A stretch of 64,000 bases of DNA from Candidatus Poribacteria bacterium (GTDB taxonomy: Bacteria; Poribacteria; WGA-4E; WGA-3G), in assembly GCA_026706025.1 (NCBI GenBank), contig JAPOZO010000089.1, forward strand, positions 1 through 64,000, in the 5' to 3' direction. Shown in pieces: positions 17,401-28,009 of the stretch. Numbering within the stretch: the first letter of the stretch is position 1; each line of letters opens with the position of its first letter. The position numbers and the translations under genes were made by a program. Under the pieces are notes generated by a model. It saw nothing but the letters and a program-made list of their open reading frames with translations. It made no database searches and was not told the DNA's origin.

Positions 17401-20400
17401 CGCTATTGTGAAAGCTGTGCTAGGCATTGATTCTGCAACGGATGTGACTGCAGCACACCTCGCCGCAATTACCAGCATAAGTGTTGAACTCAGCAACTCA
17501 ATAAAGGTAGGCGATTTCGACGGTCTCACCGGCTTGACCTCACTGGGTCTGACAACAGAGGAGTTGACTTCGCTACCCGCGGGATTGTTCAAAGATCTCA
17601 GCAACGTAACGTATATGGAATGGTACAGCGAAAAGTTAAGCACGCTACCGGTTGAGGCGTTTGAGGGTCTCACAAATTTACAGACCTTCGGTTGGGGAGC
17701 GAGAGGGTTGACTTCGTTACCGACCGGGGTACTTGCCCCCCTCACCAATCTAACAACCTTTGAAATAACAGCACCACAATTGAATAAGCTGCCAGCAAAT
17801 GTGTTTGACCGACTCACCAACCTGACATACCTAAGCTTGTATGCCGGTCGGTTGAGGATACTCCCCGACAGCATCTTTGATCAATTGACTCAACTAAAAA
17901 CACTTACATTGGCCAGTGATCAACTCACAAGTCTACCTGATGGTATTTTTGACAGGTTAGCCCAATTGACATCTCTTAGGATAAGTCGCACCCAACTGAC
18001 AAACCTTCCTGATGGTCTGTTTTCTGGACTATCATCACTAACATCGCTCCGCTTGGATGGCAACGCGGTTGATCCCTTGCCCCTTACAGTCTCACTCGAG
18101 AAGGTTGGAGCGGGTCAATTTAAGGCTGTAGCCTCCACGGGCGCGCCTTTTGATCTTATCCTGCCCATCAACGTTACCAATGGAAGCATCAACGGTGGGG
18201 CAACAACCCTCACAATTCCAACAGGTAGTGTAGAAAGTGGCATCCTCACTGTATCACACACACCCAACGCGATAGAGGCTGTCGCTGTAGATATCGGAAC
18301 GTTGCCAGCACTTCCTACAACTGTGAGAAATGGTACTCGTCTACATAGAGGTTACATCCTCACCAAATCTATTGACCTCCCTCTTGAGTTCGGTGAATTG
18401 GGAGGACGCGTATTCACACCAATCAGTGAACGCACGCCACAGGTACGCGACAAAATCGTCGAAGCAGTTCCGGGCGTGAATTCTGCAGCGGATGTAACAA
18501 AGGCACATCTGGCATCGATTACGGGCCTCGGGTTAGGTAGAGTTACATTATTTGGTAATACCACAGGTGAGGAAATCACAACCCTGCAGACAGGCGATTT
18601 CGATGGGTTGACTGGAATGACTACACTTTGGATAGCAGGAAGCGAACAGTTAAGCAACGTACCAGCAGGCATTTTCGACGGGCTGAGCGCGCTGGAAACG
18701 CTTAATCTGACTGGTAATTTCAGCAGTCTACCGGATGGGGTTTTTGACGGACTTACCTCACTGACTTTTCTTAGTGTGACTTCACTTCCGTTGGAGGGTT
18801 TGCCGGCCGGTGTCTTTGATGATCTGACCGCGTTGACAACACTCATTGTAGGTAGTGTTCAGTTGGAGAGCCTGTCGGCCGGTGTCTTTGATGAATTGAC
18901 TGCGCTTACAAAACTCGCTGTAACTGGTTCGTTTGATAGTTTACCGGCTGACATCTTCAGCAAACTCACCTCACTGACACTTCTCGCTCTGGGTGTGGAT
19001 GAAACCGTCACACTACCTGCTGGTATCTTTGAAGGACTCACCGCGCTGACAGACCTCTCCATTGCGCGCGCAGATTTCAGTCAGGTGGACCTAAAAAACC
19101 CGGACAGCTTAGATAACATTGAAGTAGACGAGCCGCTGCCCTTAACCCTTTCATTGGAAAAGGTGGGAACAGATCAATTCAAAGCAGTCACACTCACAGG
19201 CGCGCCGTTTAATATAGTACTGCCACTTATTGTTACCAATGGAAGTATCAACGGCGTAACGAGTACCACAATCAGGATCCCCACCGGCAGTGTCGAAAGT
19301 AACACGCTCACCGTGAAACGTACGCCTGGCACAACCGCTCCTGTCACTCTGAATATCGGGACGTTACCGAAGTTGCCTGCAGACCATGAAGGCTACACGC
19401 TCGCTAAATCTGCTGGGCTGCCGTTAGAATTCACTAACGGTTTAACAACAGAATTTATACCAGTCAGCCAACGCACGCCACAGGTGCGCGATGCGATTGT
19501 CGCAGCAGTACCGGGGGTAAATTCCGCTAACAATGTCACCGAAGCACACCTCGCTGCGATTACATCTCTGGATTTGCAGTTCCGCCTGCCGAGAAAACGT
19601 ATCAGTTCTCTGAAAGTTGGAGACTTCAGGGGACTTACCGCACTGAAATCTCTCGACTTGAAGCATAACAGTTTGAGATCTTTACCGCATGGGATCTTTG
19701 ACGAACTTACCACACTGACAAGTCTCCATTTGTCGCATAACTATCTTGCGAACTATCTTTCGTCGCAGCCTGGTGTCTTTGACAAGCTCACAGCACTGAC
19801 AACACTCTCCTTAGCCCAGACTGTGACCAGTTTGCCGGATGGAATCTTTGACGAACTCACAAATCTGACAACACTTGACTTGTCCAGGAACTCTTTGACC
19901 AGTTTGCCGGATGGAATCTTTGACGAACTCACCGCACTGAAATCGCTCCACCTGTACAGCAACCAACTGGCATCGTTGCCAGATGATGTCTTTAACAATC
20001 TCACTGCGCTGACAACGCTCTATCTGAACAACAACGACCTGACCAGTTTGCCGGATGGAATCTTTGACGAACTCACCGCCCTGCAATCGCTCTACCTAGA
20101 TCTTAACGATCTGTCCGCTTTGCCGGATGGTGTTTTTGAAGGTCTCACTATGCTCAAAAAGCTTTATCTGGGCGACAACTTTGTTAATCCGTTGCCGCTT
20201 ACCATATCACTGGAGAAAACTGCAGATGGACAATTCAAAGCAGTCGCACCCGCTGGCGCGCCTTTTGATATTGTGCTGCCGCTTACCGTGACAAATGGCA
20301 GCATCAATGGTGGCGTGAGCAGCGTTACGATTTCCACAGGTAGCGTGGAAAGCGGAACACTTACCGTGACACGAACCGCCGGCACGACCGCTGCTGTCAC

Positions 20401-23400
20401 TGTGAATGTCGGTACTTTACCGGGGATACCCACAAGTCATCGTGGCTACGTGCTTCGCAAATCCACGACTGCCCTGCCGTTAGCAGTCATTGCCGCGCCA
20501 CAGAACAGGCCCCCTGTATTCACCGATGGCACGGCTGCCACGCGCACAGTCGCTGAGAACACCGCCGCCAACACAAACATCGGCACGGCAGTAGCTGCTA
20601 CAGATGCCGATACCGGGGATACGCTTACCTATACCCTCGGTGGCACGGATGCCGCGTCATTCAGCATTGTCAGCACATCCGGGCAACTCCAAACAAAAGC
20701 AGCGTTAGACTATGAAACAAAGGCATCCTACTCGGTTACGGTAACTGTCTCCGATAGCAACGGCGGTAGTGATAGTATCACCGTTACAATCAACGTGATT
20801 GATCTGAATGATACTATCATCGTACCAACGGCTGTACCGGTTGCTAATCGTACATCGCAGGTGCGTGATGCGATCATCGCAGCAATACCGGGCGTGAGTA
20901 CCGCTAATCAAGTGACCGCTGCACACCTCGCAGCAATCACCAGTCTCAATTTACGGAATGCCGGTATCACAGCACTGAGAACAGACGATTTCTCTGGTAT
21001 GACCGCACTGACAGACCTCAACCTGTTCAACAATCAACTCAGTAGCCTGCCAGATGGCATCTTTGAAGGAATGACATCGCTCACAACCCTCCGATTGGGA
21101 CGGAACGCGGTTGACCCACTACCGATTATCGTTTCGGTCGAGACGGTCGTAGAAGGACAGTTCAGAGTGGTGGTCCCCACGGGTGCAACGTTCAATTACG
21201 TTTTACCAATCCGTGTTACGAATGGCAGTATCAATGGCGGTGTTACAACGGTTACGATACCGCAAGGCAGTCTGGAGAGCGAGGTCTTGACGGTCACCCG
21301 CACCCTTGGCACAACGGGGCATGTCATGGTCGATATCGCAGCATTTCCGCGTCTCCCACGCACCCACTACGGCTACGCGCTCGTCAAATCTGATAATTTG
21401 CCGATGCCTGTCATCCGTGGTATCAATACGGCACCCGTGTTTAGCGATGGCACAACCGCTACGCGTTCCATAGCAGAGAACACCGCAGCCAACACAAATA
21501 TCGGCACCCCGATTACTGCTACAGATGTCGATAATGACAGGCTCACCTATACGCTGGGTGGCACAGATGCCACAGCGTTTGGTATTGATAGCACCACAGG
21601 GCAATTGCGAACCAAAGCCGCACTCGACTATGAAACCAAGGCCGCCTACTCCGTCACGGTGACTGTCTCCGATGGCTATGGCGGCAGCGACAGTATCCCT
21701 GTGACAATCAACGTCACCGATGTCATCGAAAACCGCGCGCCAGTATTCACGGAAGGCAGTAGCATCAGCCGCACAATCGCAGAGAACACCGCCGCGAATA
21801 TAAACATCGGCACCGCGATAACCGCCACGGATGCTGACAACGATAGCCTTACCTATACTCTCAGTGGCACAAATGCATCCGCATTTGCCATTGATCGCAA
21901 CACAGGACAACTCAGAACCAAGGCAGCTCTCGACTATGAAACCAAACGCTCCTATAGCGTTACCGTTACTGTCTCCGATGGTCGTCTTACGGATACAATC
22001 ACTGTCACTATCAATATCACCGACGTAGCGGAGAATCGCGCGCCTGTGTTTGCAGACGGCACCAGCACCACCCGCACAATCGCTGAAAACACCGCAGCCA
22101 ACACAAACATCGGCACGGTAATTGCTGCGACAGATGCTGACAACGATACTTTGACCTACACCCTCGGTGGCACCGATGCCGCAGCCTTTAGCATTATCAG
22201 CACATCAGGACAACTCCAAACAAAGGCAGCACTTGACTACGAAACAAAAAACTCCTATAGCGTAACGATAACCGTCTCTGATGGCAGCTTGACTGACACA
22301 ATTAGTGTCACTGTCAATATCACAGATGTAGATGAAGGCCCCGCAGACACACCCGGGGGCGATACGCCACCACCAACCACGGATACTCGGATAGCGTTTG
22401 AAGCCAACACACCCGCTGGATACACACGTGTGACGTTAAACATCACCGGTAGCGTTTGGGGCATCCCGACAAAGTACACAACGGATTCTGATGTCGGCAC
22501 AGTCGCATATATGACACTCGCAAAACTTATGGATTGCAACTTCGCCGATGCTGAAGTGGCGCGACAAAGTATCGTCTACATCAAGCGGCAATCATTGGGA
22601 GAATTGAATAATTTCGCATCCGAAGCCGTGTGTCGGACGACGAGTAGGACATGGCCGTCTCCCTGGAATGGAGTTCGGATAACGCACCTACGTTTTTTTC
22701 ATGAGACAAGTCTTCCGAATATCAAGGAAGCGGTTTACAATGCCGCTACCGATCAAATAGAACTCCCTGGCGCGTGGCCCCCACCGCCAAATAATACAAC
22801 CAATACTGCCCCTGTGTTCACCGATGGCACAACCACCACCCGCACAATCGCTGAAAACACCGCAGCCAACACAAACATCGGCACGGCTATTGCCGCTACA
22901 GATGCTGACAACGATAGCCTTACCTATACACTCAGTGGCACCGATGCCGCAGCCTTTAGCATTATCAGCATATCCGGGCAACTCCAAACAAAGGCAACAC
23001 TTGACTACGAAACAAAGAACGCCTATAGCGTAACGATAACCGTCTCCGATGGCAGCTTGACTGACACAATTACTGTCACTATTAATATTACCGACATCAA
23101 TGAAGTGCCCACAGCGACAGCGATTTGTAAAGTTGGCGATGTGCTTGCCCCCGGTGAGAGTTGTACTTACCCCGGCACCGAGGCAGTCTTTTCTGTCCTT
23201 GATGATGGGAATTCGCAATGGAATATCCCGAATTTGCCAACGTGGCTCCAGTGGGTCAACCAAACATCTATTAGCAATTCAATGCGTGTCTCTACAACTG
23301 TTAATGGTCAGCCGTATCACTTTGTTGCTGAAGAACTTGCCGATAACTCATGGCAAATCAAGGAAATCGCAGATGACACCAGTCAGCGGCCTGATCCTGA

Positions 23401-26400
23401 TCCGCCTGAACAACCTAAAGATACAGGCACTCCCCCAACACTCAGCGTCTCCACAGCGGCACCTCTCACAGAGGCAACGCTACATGGTGGTGTCATCACA
23501 CTCAATCTTAGCAGTGGCACTTTTGAAAGTTCGAGTTTCAGGATTAGAAATGCTGTGTCCGTCTCTGGGATTAATGGTCTAACCATTGATATATTCAGTG
23601 TCGATCGCGTCAGTGACACGAAAAGCACAGTAGAACTTGAATACGACGGCAACATGACTGCCAACGGCACACTCACAGTCTCAGTCGGGGCAAATGCAAT
23701 TCAGGACTATAATGGGGCTGCGTTGACTTCGCAAATAGCCATCCCTGCTGTTATAGAGTCGATCACCGCCTCGACAGCTGTGCCACTGACAGCGGCGACA
23801 CTCGACGAAAGCGTCATTACACTCACACTCACCGGGAGGAAATTTGAAGGACGGAACTCCACAATCAGAAGCGCAGTATCCGTTTCTGGCATTTCTGGTG
23901 TCACGGTCCGGAGTTCCGATATAGACCGACAAAGTAATACAGAAGTCACCGTTGAACTCACTTTCAACGGAAATCTCAATGCCGGTGGCACATTGACGCT
24001 CACCGTCGGCGCGGATGCCATCGCTGGCTACAATGGCCCCCCACTCACAACACAAGTCGCTGTCTCTGCCAGCGGAGATACGCCTGTAGTAGAAACCCCT
24101 ATAAAAACTATCCCACCGGTAGAAAGCGATTATGATCATATAGAAGGTCCCTGGCTCTGGATGATTGCCCCGGGTGGAGATATAGACATTGACAATCTGT
24201 CTGAAGCAAGTGAGGGCGTGATTACCGAAGCGCAGATCGCTCAAACCGGGGTCAATGAGGGGGATCACTTTAACGATTTGCAATGGACAAGCGGACGTTT
24301 ACTGCCTACCACCGTTTGCGGAATTTTATTGTGTTCATCAGATAATGTCATCAACGTCGTCAGAGAGATTGGACTCACCGATAGGGATCAACTCAGCTAT
24401 TATTCTGCTTATGCCTTGATTAACATCTTCTCCCCACGCGTTCAAAACAACGTTTTGATGGGTGTAGGAAGCGATGATTCTATCAAAGTTTGGCTCAACG
24501 GTTCAGTTGTTTACGAAAACGATGTCTCAAGAAGAACAACAGGGATACAAAACCAGTTCCCTGTAAACCTCAATGCTGGTAACAACCTGCTGTTAATTAA
24601 AGTTTGCAACCATGCCGGGCTGGGCTTCAATAATGATTGGGGCATGTTTTTTAAGCTCTACCTTGACACACAGGATTACACCCTATCTCTTCCAACGGGC
24701 GGGACCGGTGGGCAACAACCTCAAACACCACAACAGCCGCAACAACCGGTGAACACAGGTGGAACCCCAACGCTAAGTGTTTCCACTGCAGCCCCCCTCA
24801 CAGAGGCTACACTGCATGAAGGCATTGTCACACTCACACTTAGCGGAGGCACTTATGAGCGGGCCTCTTGGAGGCTCAGAGAGGCAGTATCAGTCTCAGG
24901 TATTACCGGTATCGCCCTTGATACCTTTGACACCGAACGCATCAACGATACTAAGTTGACAATTAAACTCGAGTTTGATGGCAACATCAACACAGATAGT
25001 ACCCTAACACTCACCTTAGGCGCAGGCGCGATCGCCGACTATAACGGTGCTGCGCTTACCGCACAAATACCTGTCACTGCTGTCTCTGAGTTGGTCACTG
25101 CCTCGACTGCTGCACCACTGACGGAGGCGACCTTAGATGAAAGCATCGTCACGCTCACCCTCAGCGGCAGGAAATTTGAACGGCGGAATGCCACAATCAG
25201 AAGTGCCATGTCGGTCTCTGGCATCTCAGGTGTCACCGTTCGGAACTCTGACATAGATCGACAAAGCGATACAGAAGTTACCGTCGAACTGACCTTCAAC
25301 GGTAATCTCAATGCTGATGGCACACTCACGCTCACCGTCGGTGCAGATGCCATCGCAGGCTACAACGGGCCCGCTTTCACTGTGCAAGTCTCTGTTTCCG
25401 CCAGCACAGACACACCCGCAGATACAGGGAACAAGGCCCCCGATCCACCTCAGACACAACAACCAGGAGACACTGGCGGCACGCCAACCCTAAGCGTCTC
25501 TACTGCGGCACCCCTCACAGAGGCAACGCTGCACGGCGGTATCATCACACTCAATCTCAGCAGTGGCACTTATGAGGAGTCCTCTTGGAGGATCAGAGAT
25601 GCTGTTTCTGTCTCTGGGATCGGTGGTGTAACCCTTGATCTGTTCACCAGTAGGGATCGCGTCAGTGATACGGAGATTACAATAGAACTTGAATACGATG
25701 GCAACATGACTGCCAACGGCACACTTACGGTCTCCGTCGGAGCAGGCGCGATTCAGGACTATAATGGGGCTGCGCTGACGGCTCAACTGTCTATTCCTGC
25801 TGTTACGGAGTCGGTCACAGCGTCCACCGCTGCACCGTTGACAGAAGCAACACTTGATGAAAGCGTTGTTACCCTCACACTTAGTGGCAGAAAATTTGAA
25901 GGACGGAGCTCCATAATCAGGGCTGCCATCTCAGTCTCTGGCATTTCAGGGGTCACGGTCCGGAGTTTCGATATAGACCGAGAAAGCGACACGGAAGTCA
26001 CCGTTGAACTCACTTTCAACGGAAATCTCAATGCCGATGGCACACTCACCTTCACTGTCGGAGCAGGGGCGATAGCAGGTTACAACGGACCTGCGCTCAC
26101 TGATCAAGTTTCCGTCTCCGCCAGCACAGACGCACCCGCAGATACAGGGAACCAGAATCCTGAGACACCGCAACAGCCTGATAATACAGGCGGAACACCG
26201 ACACTCAGCACATCAACTGCTGCGCCACTCACAGAGGCAACGCTGCATGAAGGTATTGTCACCCTCACACTTAGTGGTGGCACCTATGAGCGGTCCTCTT
26301 GGAGACTCAGAGATGCGGTATCCGTTTCTGGCGTTACCGGTATCGCGCTTGATACGTTCGACACCGAACGCATCAGCGATACCAAGTTGACAATTAAACT

Positions 26401-27877
26401 GGAGTTTGATGGCAACATCAATACAGATAGCACCCTAACAATCACCGTAGAGGCAGGTGCGATAGTGGACTATAACGGTGCCGCACTTACCGCACAAATA
26501 CCTGTCACTGCTGTCTCCGAGTCGATTAGCGCATCCACTGCCGCACCCTTGACCGAGGCGACGCTCGACGAAAGCATCGTCACGCTCACACTTAGCGGTA
26601 GGAAATTTGAACGCTGGAATTCCACAATCAGAAGTGCGGTGTCTGTTACAGGCATTTCAGGTGTCACGGTCCGGAGTTTCGACATAGACCGTGAAAGCGA
26701 CACGGAAGTCACCGTGGAACTCACTTTCAATGGAGATATGACCGCTAATGGCACACTGACCTTTACCGTCGGTGCCGATGCCATCGCAGGATACAACGGA
26801 CCCGCACTCACTGATCAAGTCTCCGTCTCCGCCAGCACAGACGCACCCGCAGATACAGGGAACCAGAACCCCGATCCACCCGAGACACCGCAACAGCCTG
26901 AAAACCAAGACACACCCCAACAACCCGGAAACACAGGGGGAACCCCAACGCTTACGGCATCAACAACATCCGCGTTAACAGAAGTAACATTGCATGGCAA
27001 TGTCGTGACACTTACACTTAGCGGCGGCACTTACGAACGCTCCAGATGGGATATTGAAGACGCTGTGTCCGTGTCCGGTATTTCAGGTGTGACTTTCGAC
27101 AGATTTTTCGGGCTGGATCGTGTCAGCGATACTAAAGTCACTGTTGAACTTGAGTTTAGCGGTAACATGAACACCAACGGCACGCTCACATTCACCGTAG
27201 AAGCAGATGCCATCGCAGGATACAACGGAGCCGCGCTTACGGCACAGATCGCTGTCTCTGCTGTCAGCGAGTCTGTCTCTGCATCACCATCTACGCTAAC
27301 GGAGGGGACACTTGATGGTGCAGAGGTCAGCATCACGCTCAGCGGCAGGAAATTTGAGAGATTTGTTTTTGACATCCAAGACGCTGTGTCTGTCTCTGGT
27401 ATAGCAGGCGTAACAATGCCTTGGCACCAACCCCGGCGAAAGAGTGATACCGAAATTACCATTGAACTGGAATTTGACGGAGACATGAATACCGATGGCA
27501 CGCTCACCTTCACCGTCGGTTCAGATGCCATCGCAGGTTATAATGGGCCCGCGCTTACCGCACAAGTTGCTGTTACGGCAGATAGAGAGAACGCCCTTTT
27601 CGCAAACTTCCCGAACCCGTTCAACCCTGAGACATGGATTCCGTATCAACTGGAAAAACCCACAGAGGTCACCATCACAATCTATGCTATAAACGGACAT
27701 ATCGTTCGGACGTTGGATTTAGGACATCAACCTGCGGGACTGTATCAGAACCGTTCCCGTGCCGCCTATTGGGATGGCAGAAACGCCTTCGGTGAACCTG
27801 TAGCAAGTGGTGTCTACTTCTATACCATCACCGCTGGCGATTTTTCTGCCACGCGGAAGATGTTAATTCGGAAGTAG
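14456..27877 (+). CDS. Giant secreted astacin-like metalloprotease/LRR/cadherin/repeat protein with C-terminal sorting domain
   Basis: A 4473-aa product. The start at 14456 follows AAAAGGAGTTTATC and begins the signal peptide MKRAFCFFILVFTVCF. Residues about 40-275 form a metzincin: HEFGHALGLHHEH at 167-179 and Met-turn SIMIY near 230-234, as in astacins. Next come six modules (starts near 15270, 15925, 17384, 18430, 19470, 20840). Each has a cap 'RTPQVRDAIVAAVPGV..ADVTxAHLAAIT', 23-24-residue leucine-rich repeats (LPDGIFDELTALTSL) and a closing Ig-like cap (PFDIVLPLTVTNGSINGG). Five cadherin-like repeats lie at 20515-23105, interrupted by the sixth LRR module and an unknown insert (22390-22790). 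Ten ~92-aa beta domains (23425-27580) form five A/B pairs separated by Pro/Gln linkers, with a PA14-like insert at 24080-24700. The tail is NFPNPFNPETWIPYQL ... ATRKMLIRK. It is probably a surface adhesin-protease. No frameshift is seen; the repeats make misassembly possible. Confidence 0.88.
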   Translation: MKRAFCFFILVFTVCFVCEKRPALAVDIPPCLTIHPDLILPEPAPLENDEGEVAHRVARGVVIKSAIWEHSETVANETDSTLILRVRFLNGTDDEKALVRQIAPEWSKYADVRFEFVESDPSDIRVGFDLGDGNWSSLGKFAIGKNKTMNLALRGMLESRKQGVILHEFGHALGLHHEHKSPTLPFEWNEDVIIEEVMRVWKWTKDRIRLNILDKLSETQTNFTEFDPHSIMIYPIPNRWTIGDFEIDYATVLSETDKQFIGEIYGVARPLNGRSPQVRDAIVAAVPGVNNADDVTVAHLAEITTLSVNNIGNDSALKSDDFDGLTNLGSLELNHVYGRWGAWQFPAGIFEGLTSLYSLKTDSNYYFPIGLQKVGTNQFKVIARAGAPFDIELPLIVVNGTINGGATTITIPQGSTESALLTVTRTPGTKSKVLVILDKYPPNLPDGHSGYRFVNISYPAERSSDQEWSAGEVVTIFDALEGAPPAVKKRTRQIKEAIVKSVPRINTDDIGKEMRLYLGETGFYSTLTKNIDFYSLQVSDTDLAAITSLDLSNAELTELKPEDFEGLTNLTKLNLSFNKLRSLPRGVFDKLTNLTVLELGANELSSLIPTVLGIPDIPIFRKPSDIFDELTNLKTLELAGNELSSLPSGVFDELTNLTRLDLGGNNLSSLSSGVFDELINLTSLSIGGNELSSLQSDIFDELTNLTGLELDYNELSSLQSDIFDELTTLTSLNLEGNKFGSLPAGIFDNTTNLIGLQLSENQLSTLPVGIFDNTTNLIILALGGNQLNALPASIFSQLTNLIALDLTDNQLSTLPASIFEGLSDIDTQAVLAALNTGLDNPLDSLPQELSSLTILLSDNPVDPLPLTVSLEKIRIDGFKAVAPTGAPFDIVLPITVTNGSISGGATSLTIPKGSLQSEALTVTRAAGTTATITVDIGTPLPGLPDRHSGYAFVKSGTLPLTFVQLDRGVFTPVSDRTPEVRDAIVKAVLGIDSATDVTAAHLAAITSISVELSNSIKVGDFDGLTGLTSLGLTTEELTSLPAGLFKDLSNVTYMEWYSEKLSTLPVEAFEGLTNLQTFGWGARGLTSLPTGVLAPLTNLTTFEITAPQLNKLPANVFDRLTNLTYLSLYAGRLRILPDSIFDQLTQLKTLTLASDQLTSLPDGIFDRLAQLTSLRISRTQLTNLPDGLFSGLSSLTSLRLDGNAVDPLPLTVSLEKVGAGQFKAVASTGAPFDLILPINVTNGSINGGATTLTIPTGSVESGILTVSHTPNAIEAVAVDIGTLPALPTTVRNGTRLHRGYILTKSIDLPLEFGELGGRVFTPISERTPQVRDKIVEAVPGVNSAADVTKAHLASITGLGLGRVTLFGNTTGEEITTLQTGDFDGLTGMTTLWIAGSEQLSNVPAGIFDGLSALETLNLTGNFSSLPDGVFDGLTSLTFLSVTSLPLEGLPAGVFDDLTALTTLIVGSVQLESLSAGVFDELTALTKLAVTGSFDSLPADIFSKLTSLTLLALGVDETVTLPAGIFEGLTALTDLSIARADFSQVDLKNPDSLDNIEVDEPLPLTLSLEKVGTDQFKAVTLTGAPFNIVLPLIVTNGSINGVTSTTIRIPTGSVESNTLTVKRTPGTTAPVTLNIGTLPKLPADHEGYTLAKSAGLPLEFTNGLTTEFIPVSQRTPQVRDAIVAAVPGVNSANNVTEAHLAAITSLDLQFRLPRKRISSLKVGDFRGLTALKSLDLKHNSLRSLPHGIFDELTTLTSLHLSHNYLANYLSSQPGVFDKLTALTTLSLAQTVTSLPDGIFDELTNLTTLDLSRNSLTSLPDGIFDELTALKSLHLYSNQLASLPDDVFNNLTALTTLYLNNNDLTSLPDGIFDELTALQSLYLDLNDLSALPDGVFEGLTMLKKLYLGDNFVNPLPLTISLEKTADGQFKAVAPAGAPFDIVLPLTVTNGSINGGVSSVTISTGSVESGTLTVTRTAGTTAAVTVNVGTLPGIPTSHRGYVLRKSTTALPLAVIAAPQNRPPVFTDGTAATRTVAENTAANTNIGTAVAATDADTGDTLTYTLGGTDAASFSIVSTSGQLQTKAALDYETKASYSVTVTVSDSNGGSDSITVTINVIDLNDTIIVPTAVPVANRTSQVRDAIIAAIPGVSTANQVTAAHLAAITSLNLRNAGITALRTDDFSGMTALTDLNLFNNQLSSLPDGIFEGMTSLTTLRLGRNAVDPLPIIVSVETVVEGQFRVVVPTGATFNYVLPIRVTNGSINGGVTTVTIPQGSLESEVLTVTRTLGTTGHVMVDIAAFPRLPRTHYGYALVKSDNLPMPVIRGINTAPVFSDGTTATRSIAENTAANTNIGTPITATDVDNDRLTYTLGGTDATAFGIDSTTGQLRTKAALDYETKAAYSVTVTVSDGYGGSDSIPVTINVTDVIENRAPVFTEGSSISRTIAENTAANINIGTAITATDADNDSLTYTLSGTNASAFAIDRNTGQLRTKAALDYETKRSYSVTVTVSDGRLTDTITVTINITDVAENRAPVFADGTSTTRTIAENTAANTNIGTVIAATDADNDTLTYTLGGTDAAAFSIISTSGQLQTKAALDYETKNSYSVTITVSDGSLTDTISVTVNITDVDEGPADTPGGDTPPPTTDTRIAFEANTPAGYTRVTLNITGSVWGIPTKYTTDSDVGTVAYMTLAKLMDCNFADAEVARQSIVYIKRQSLGELNNFASEAVCRTTSRTWPSPWNGVRITHLRFFHETSLPNIKEAVYNAATDQIELPGAWPPPPNNTTNTAPVFTDGTTTTRTIAENTAANTNIGTAIAATDADNDSLTYTLSGTDAAAFSIISISGQLQTKATLDYETKNAYSVTITVSDGSLTDTITVTINITDINEVPTATAICKVGDVLAPGESCTYPGTEAVFSVLDDGNSQWNIPNLPTWLQWVNQTSISNSMRVSTTVNGQPYHFVAEELADNSWQIKEIADDTSQRPDPDPPEQPKDTGTPPTLSVSTAAPLTEATLHGGVITLNLSSGTFESSSFRIRNAVSVSGINGLTIDIFSVDRVSDTKSTVELEYDGNMTANGTLTVSVGANAIQDYNGAALTSQIAIPAVIESITASTAVPLTAATLDESVITLTLTGRKFEGRNSTIRSAVSVSGISGVTVRSSDIDRQSNTEVTVELTFNGNLNAGGTLTLTVGADAIAGYNGPPLTTQVAVSASGDTPVVETPIKTIPPVESDYDHIEGPWLWMIAPGGDIDIDNLSEASEGVITEAQIAQTGVNEGDHFNDLQWTSGRLLPTTVCGILLCSSDNVINVVREIGLTDRDQLSYYSAYALINIFSPRVQNNVLMGVGSDDSIKVWLNGSVVYENDVSRRTTGIQNQFPVNLNAGNNLLLIKVCNHAGLGFNNDWGMFFKLYLDTQDYTLSLPTGGTGGQQPQTPQQPQQPVNTGGTPTLSVSTAAPLTEATLHEGIVTLTLSGGTYERASWRLREAVSVSGITGIALDTFDTERINDTKLTIKLEFDGNINTDSTLTLTLGAGAIADYNGAALTAQIPVTAVSELVTASTAAPLTEATLDESIVTLTLSGRKFERRNATIRSAMSVSGISGVTVRNSDIDRQSDTEVTVELTFNGNLNADGTLTLTVGADAIAGYNGPAFTVQVSVSASTDTPADTGNKAPDPPQTQQPGDTGGTPTLSVSTAAPLTEATLHGGIITLNLSSGTYEESSWRIRDAVSVSGIGGVTLDLFTSRDRVSDTEITIELEYDGNMTANGTLTVSVGAGAIQDYNGAALTAQLSIPAVTESVTASTAAPLTEATLDESVVTLTLSGRKFEGRSSIIRAAISVSGISGVTVRSFDIDRESDTEVTVELTFNGNLNADGTLTFTVGAGAIAGYNGPALTDQVSVSASTDAPADTGNQNPETPQQPDNTGGTPTLSTSTAAPLTEATLHEGIVTLTLSGGTYERSSWRLRDAVSVSGVTGIALDTFDTERISDTKLTIKLEFDGNINTDSTLTITVEAGAIVDYNGAALTAQIPVTAVSESISASTAAPLTEATLDESIVTLTLSGRKFERWNSTIRSAVSVTGISGVTVRSFDIDRESDTEVTVELTFNGDMTANGTLTFTVGADAIAGYNGPALTDQVSVSASTDAPADTGNQNPDPPETPQQPENQDTPQQPGNTGGTPTLTASTTSALTEVTLHGNVVTLTLSGGTYERSRWDIEDAVSVSGISGVTFDRFFGLDRVSDTKVTVELEFSGNMNTNGTLTFTVEADAIAGYNGAALTAQIAVSAVSESVSASPSTLTEGTLDGAEVSITLSGRKFERFVFDIQDAVSVSGIAGVTMPWHQPRRKSDTEITIELEFDGDMNTDGTLTFTVGSDAIAGYNGPALTAQVAVTADRENALFANFPNPFNPETWIPYQLEKPTEVTITIYAINGHIVRTLDLGHQPAGLYQNRSRAAYWDGRNAFGEPVASGVYFYTITAGDFSATRKMLIRK

Positions 27878-28009
27878 AAATATATCGGCGAAAGGATGGA
27901 AGACAAAGGAAGTATGGAGGATGCGATGCCTACCCTTCTATACCTTCAATCTTCCAGGCAACAATATGATTGCACATAACAATCAATTGTCCGAAATAAG
28001 GAGTTGATT
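27878..28009. repeat. Purine/pyrimidine-rich intergenic repeat
   Basis: GGAAGTATGGAGGATGCG followed by a pyrimidine arm (CCCTTCTATACCTTC) forms an imperfect hairpin. Related blocks lie after other tagged genes at 30071-30140, 33305-33350 (perfect arms GTTGGAAG/CTTCCAAC), 35565-35605 and, in reverse, 50110-50165. They probably act as transcript ends or mark duplication boundaries. Confidence 0.5.
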
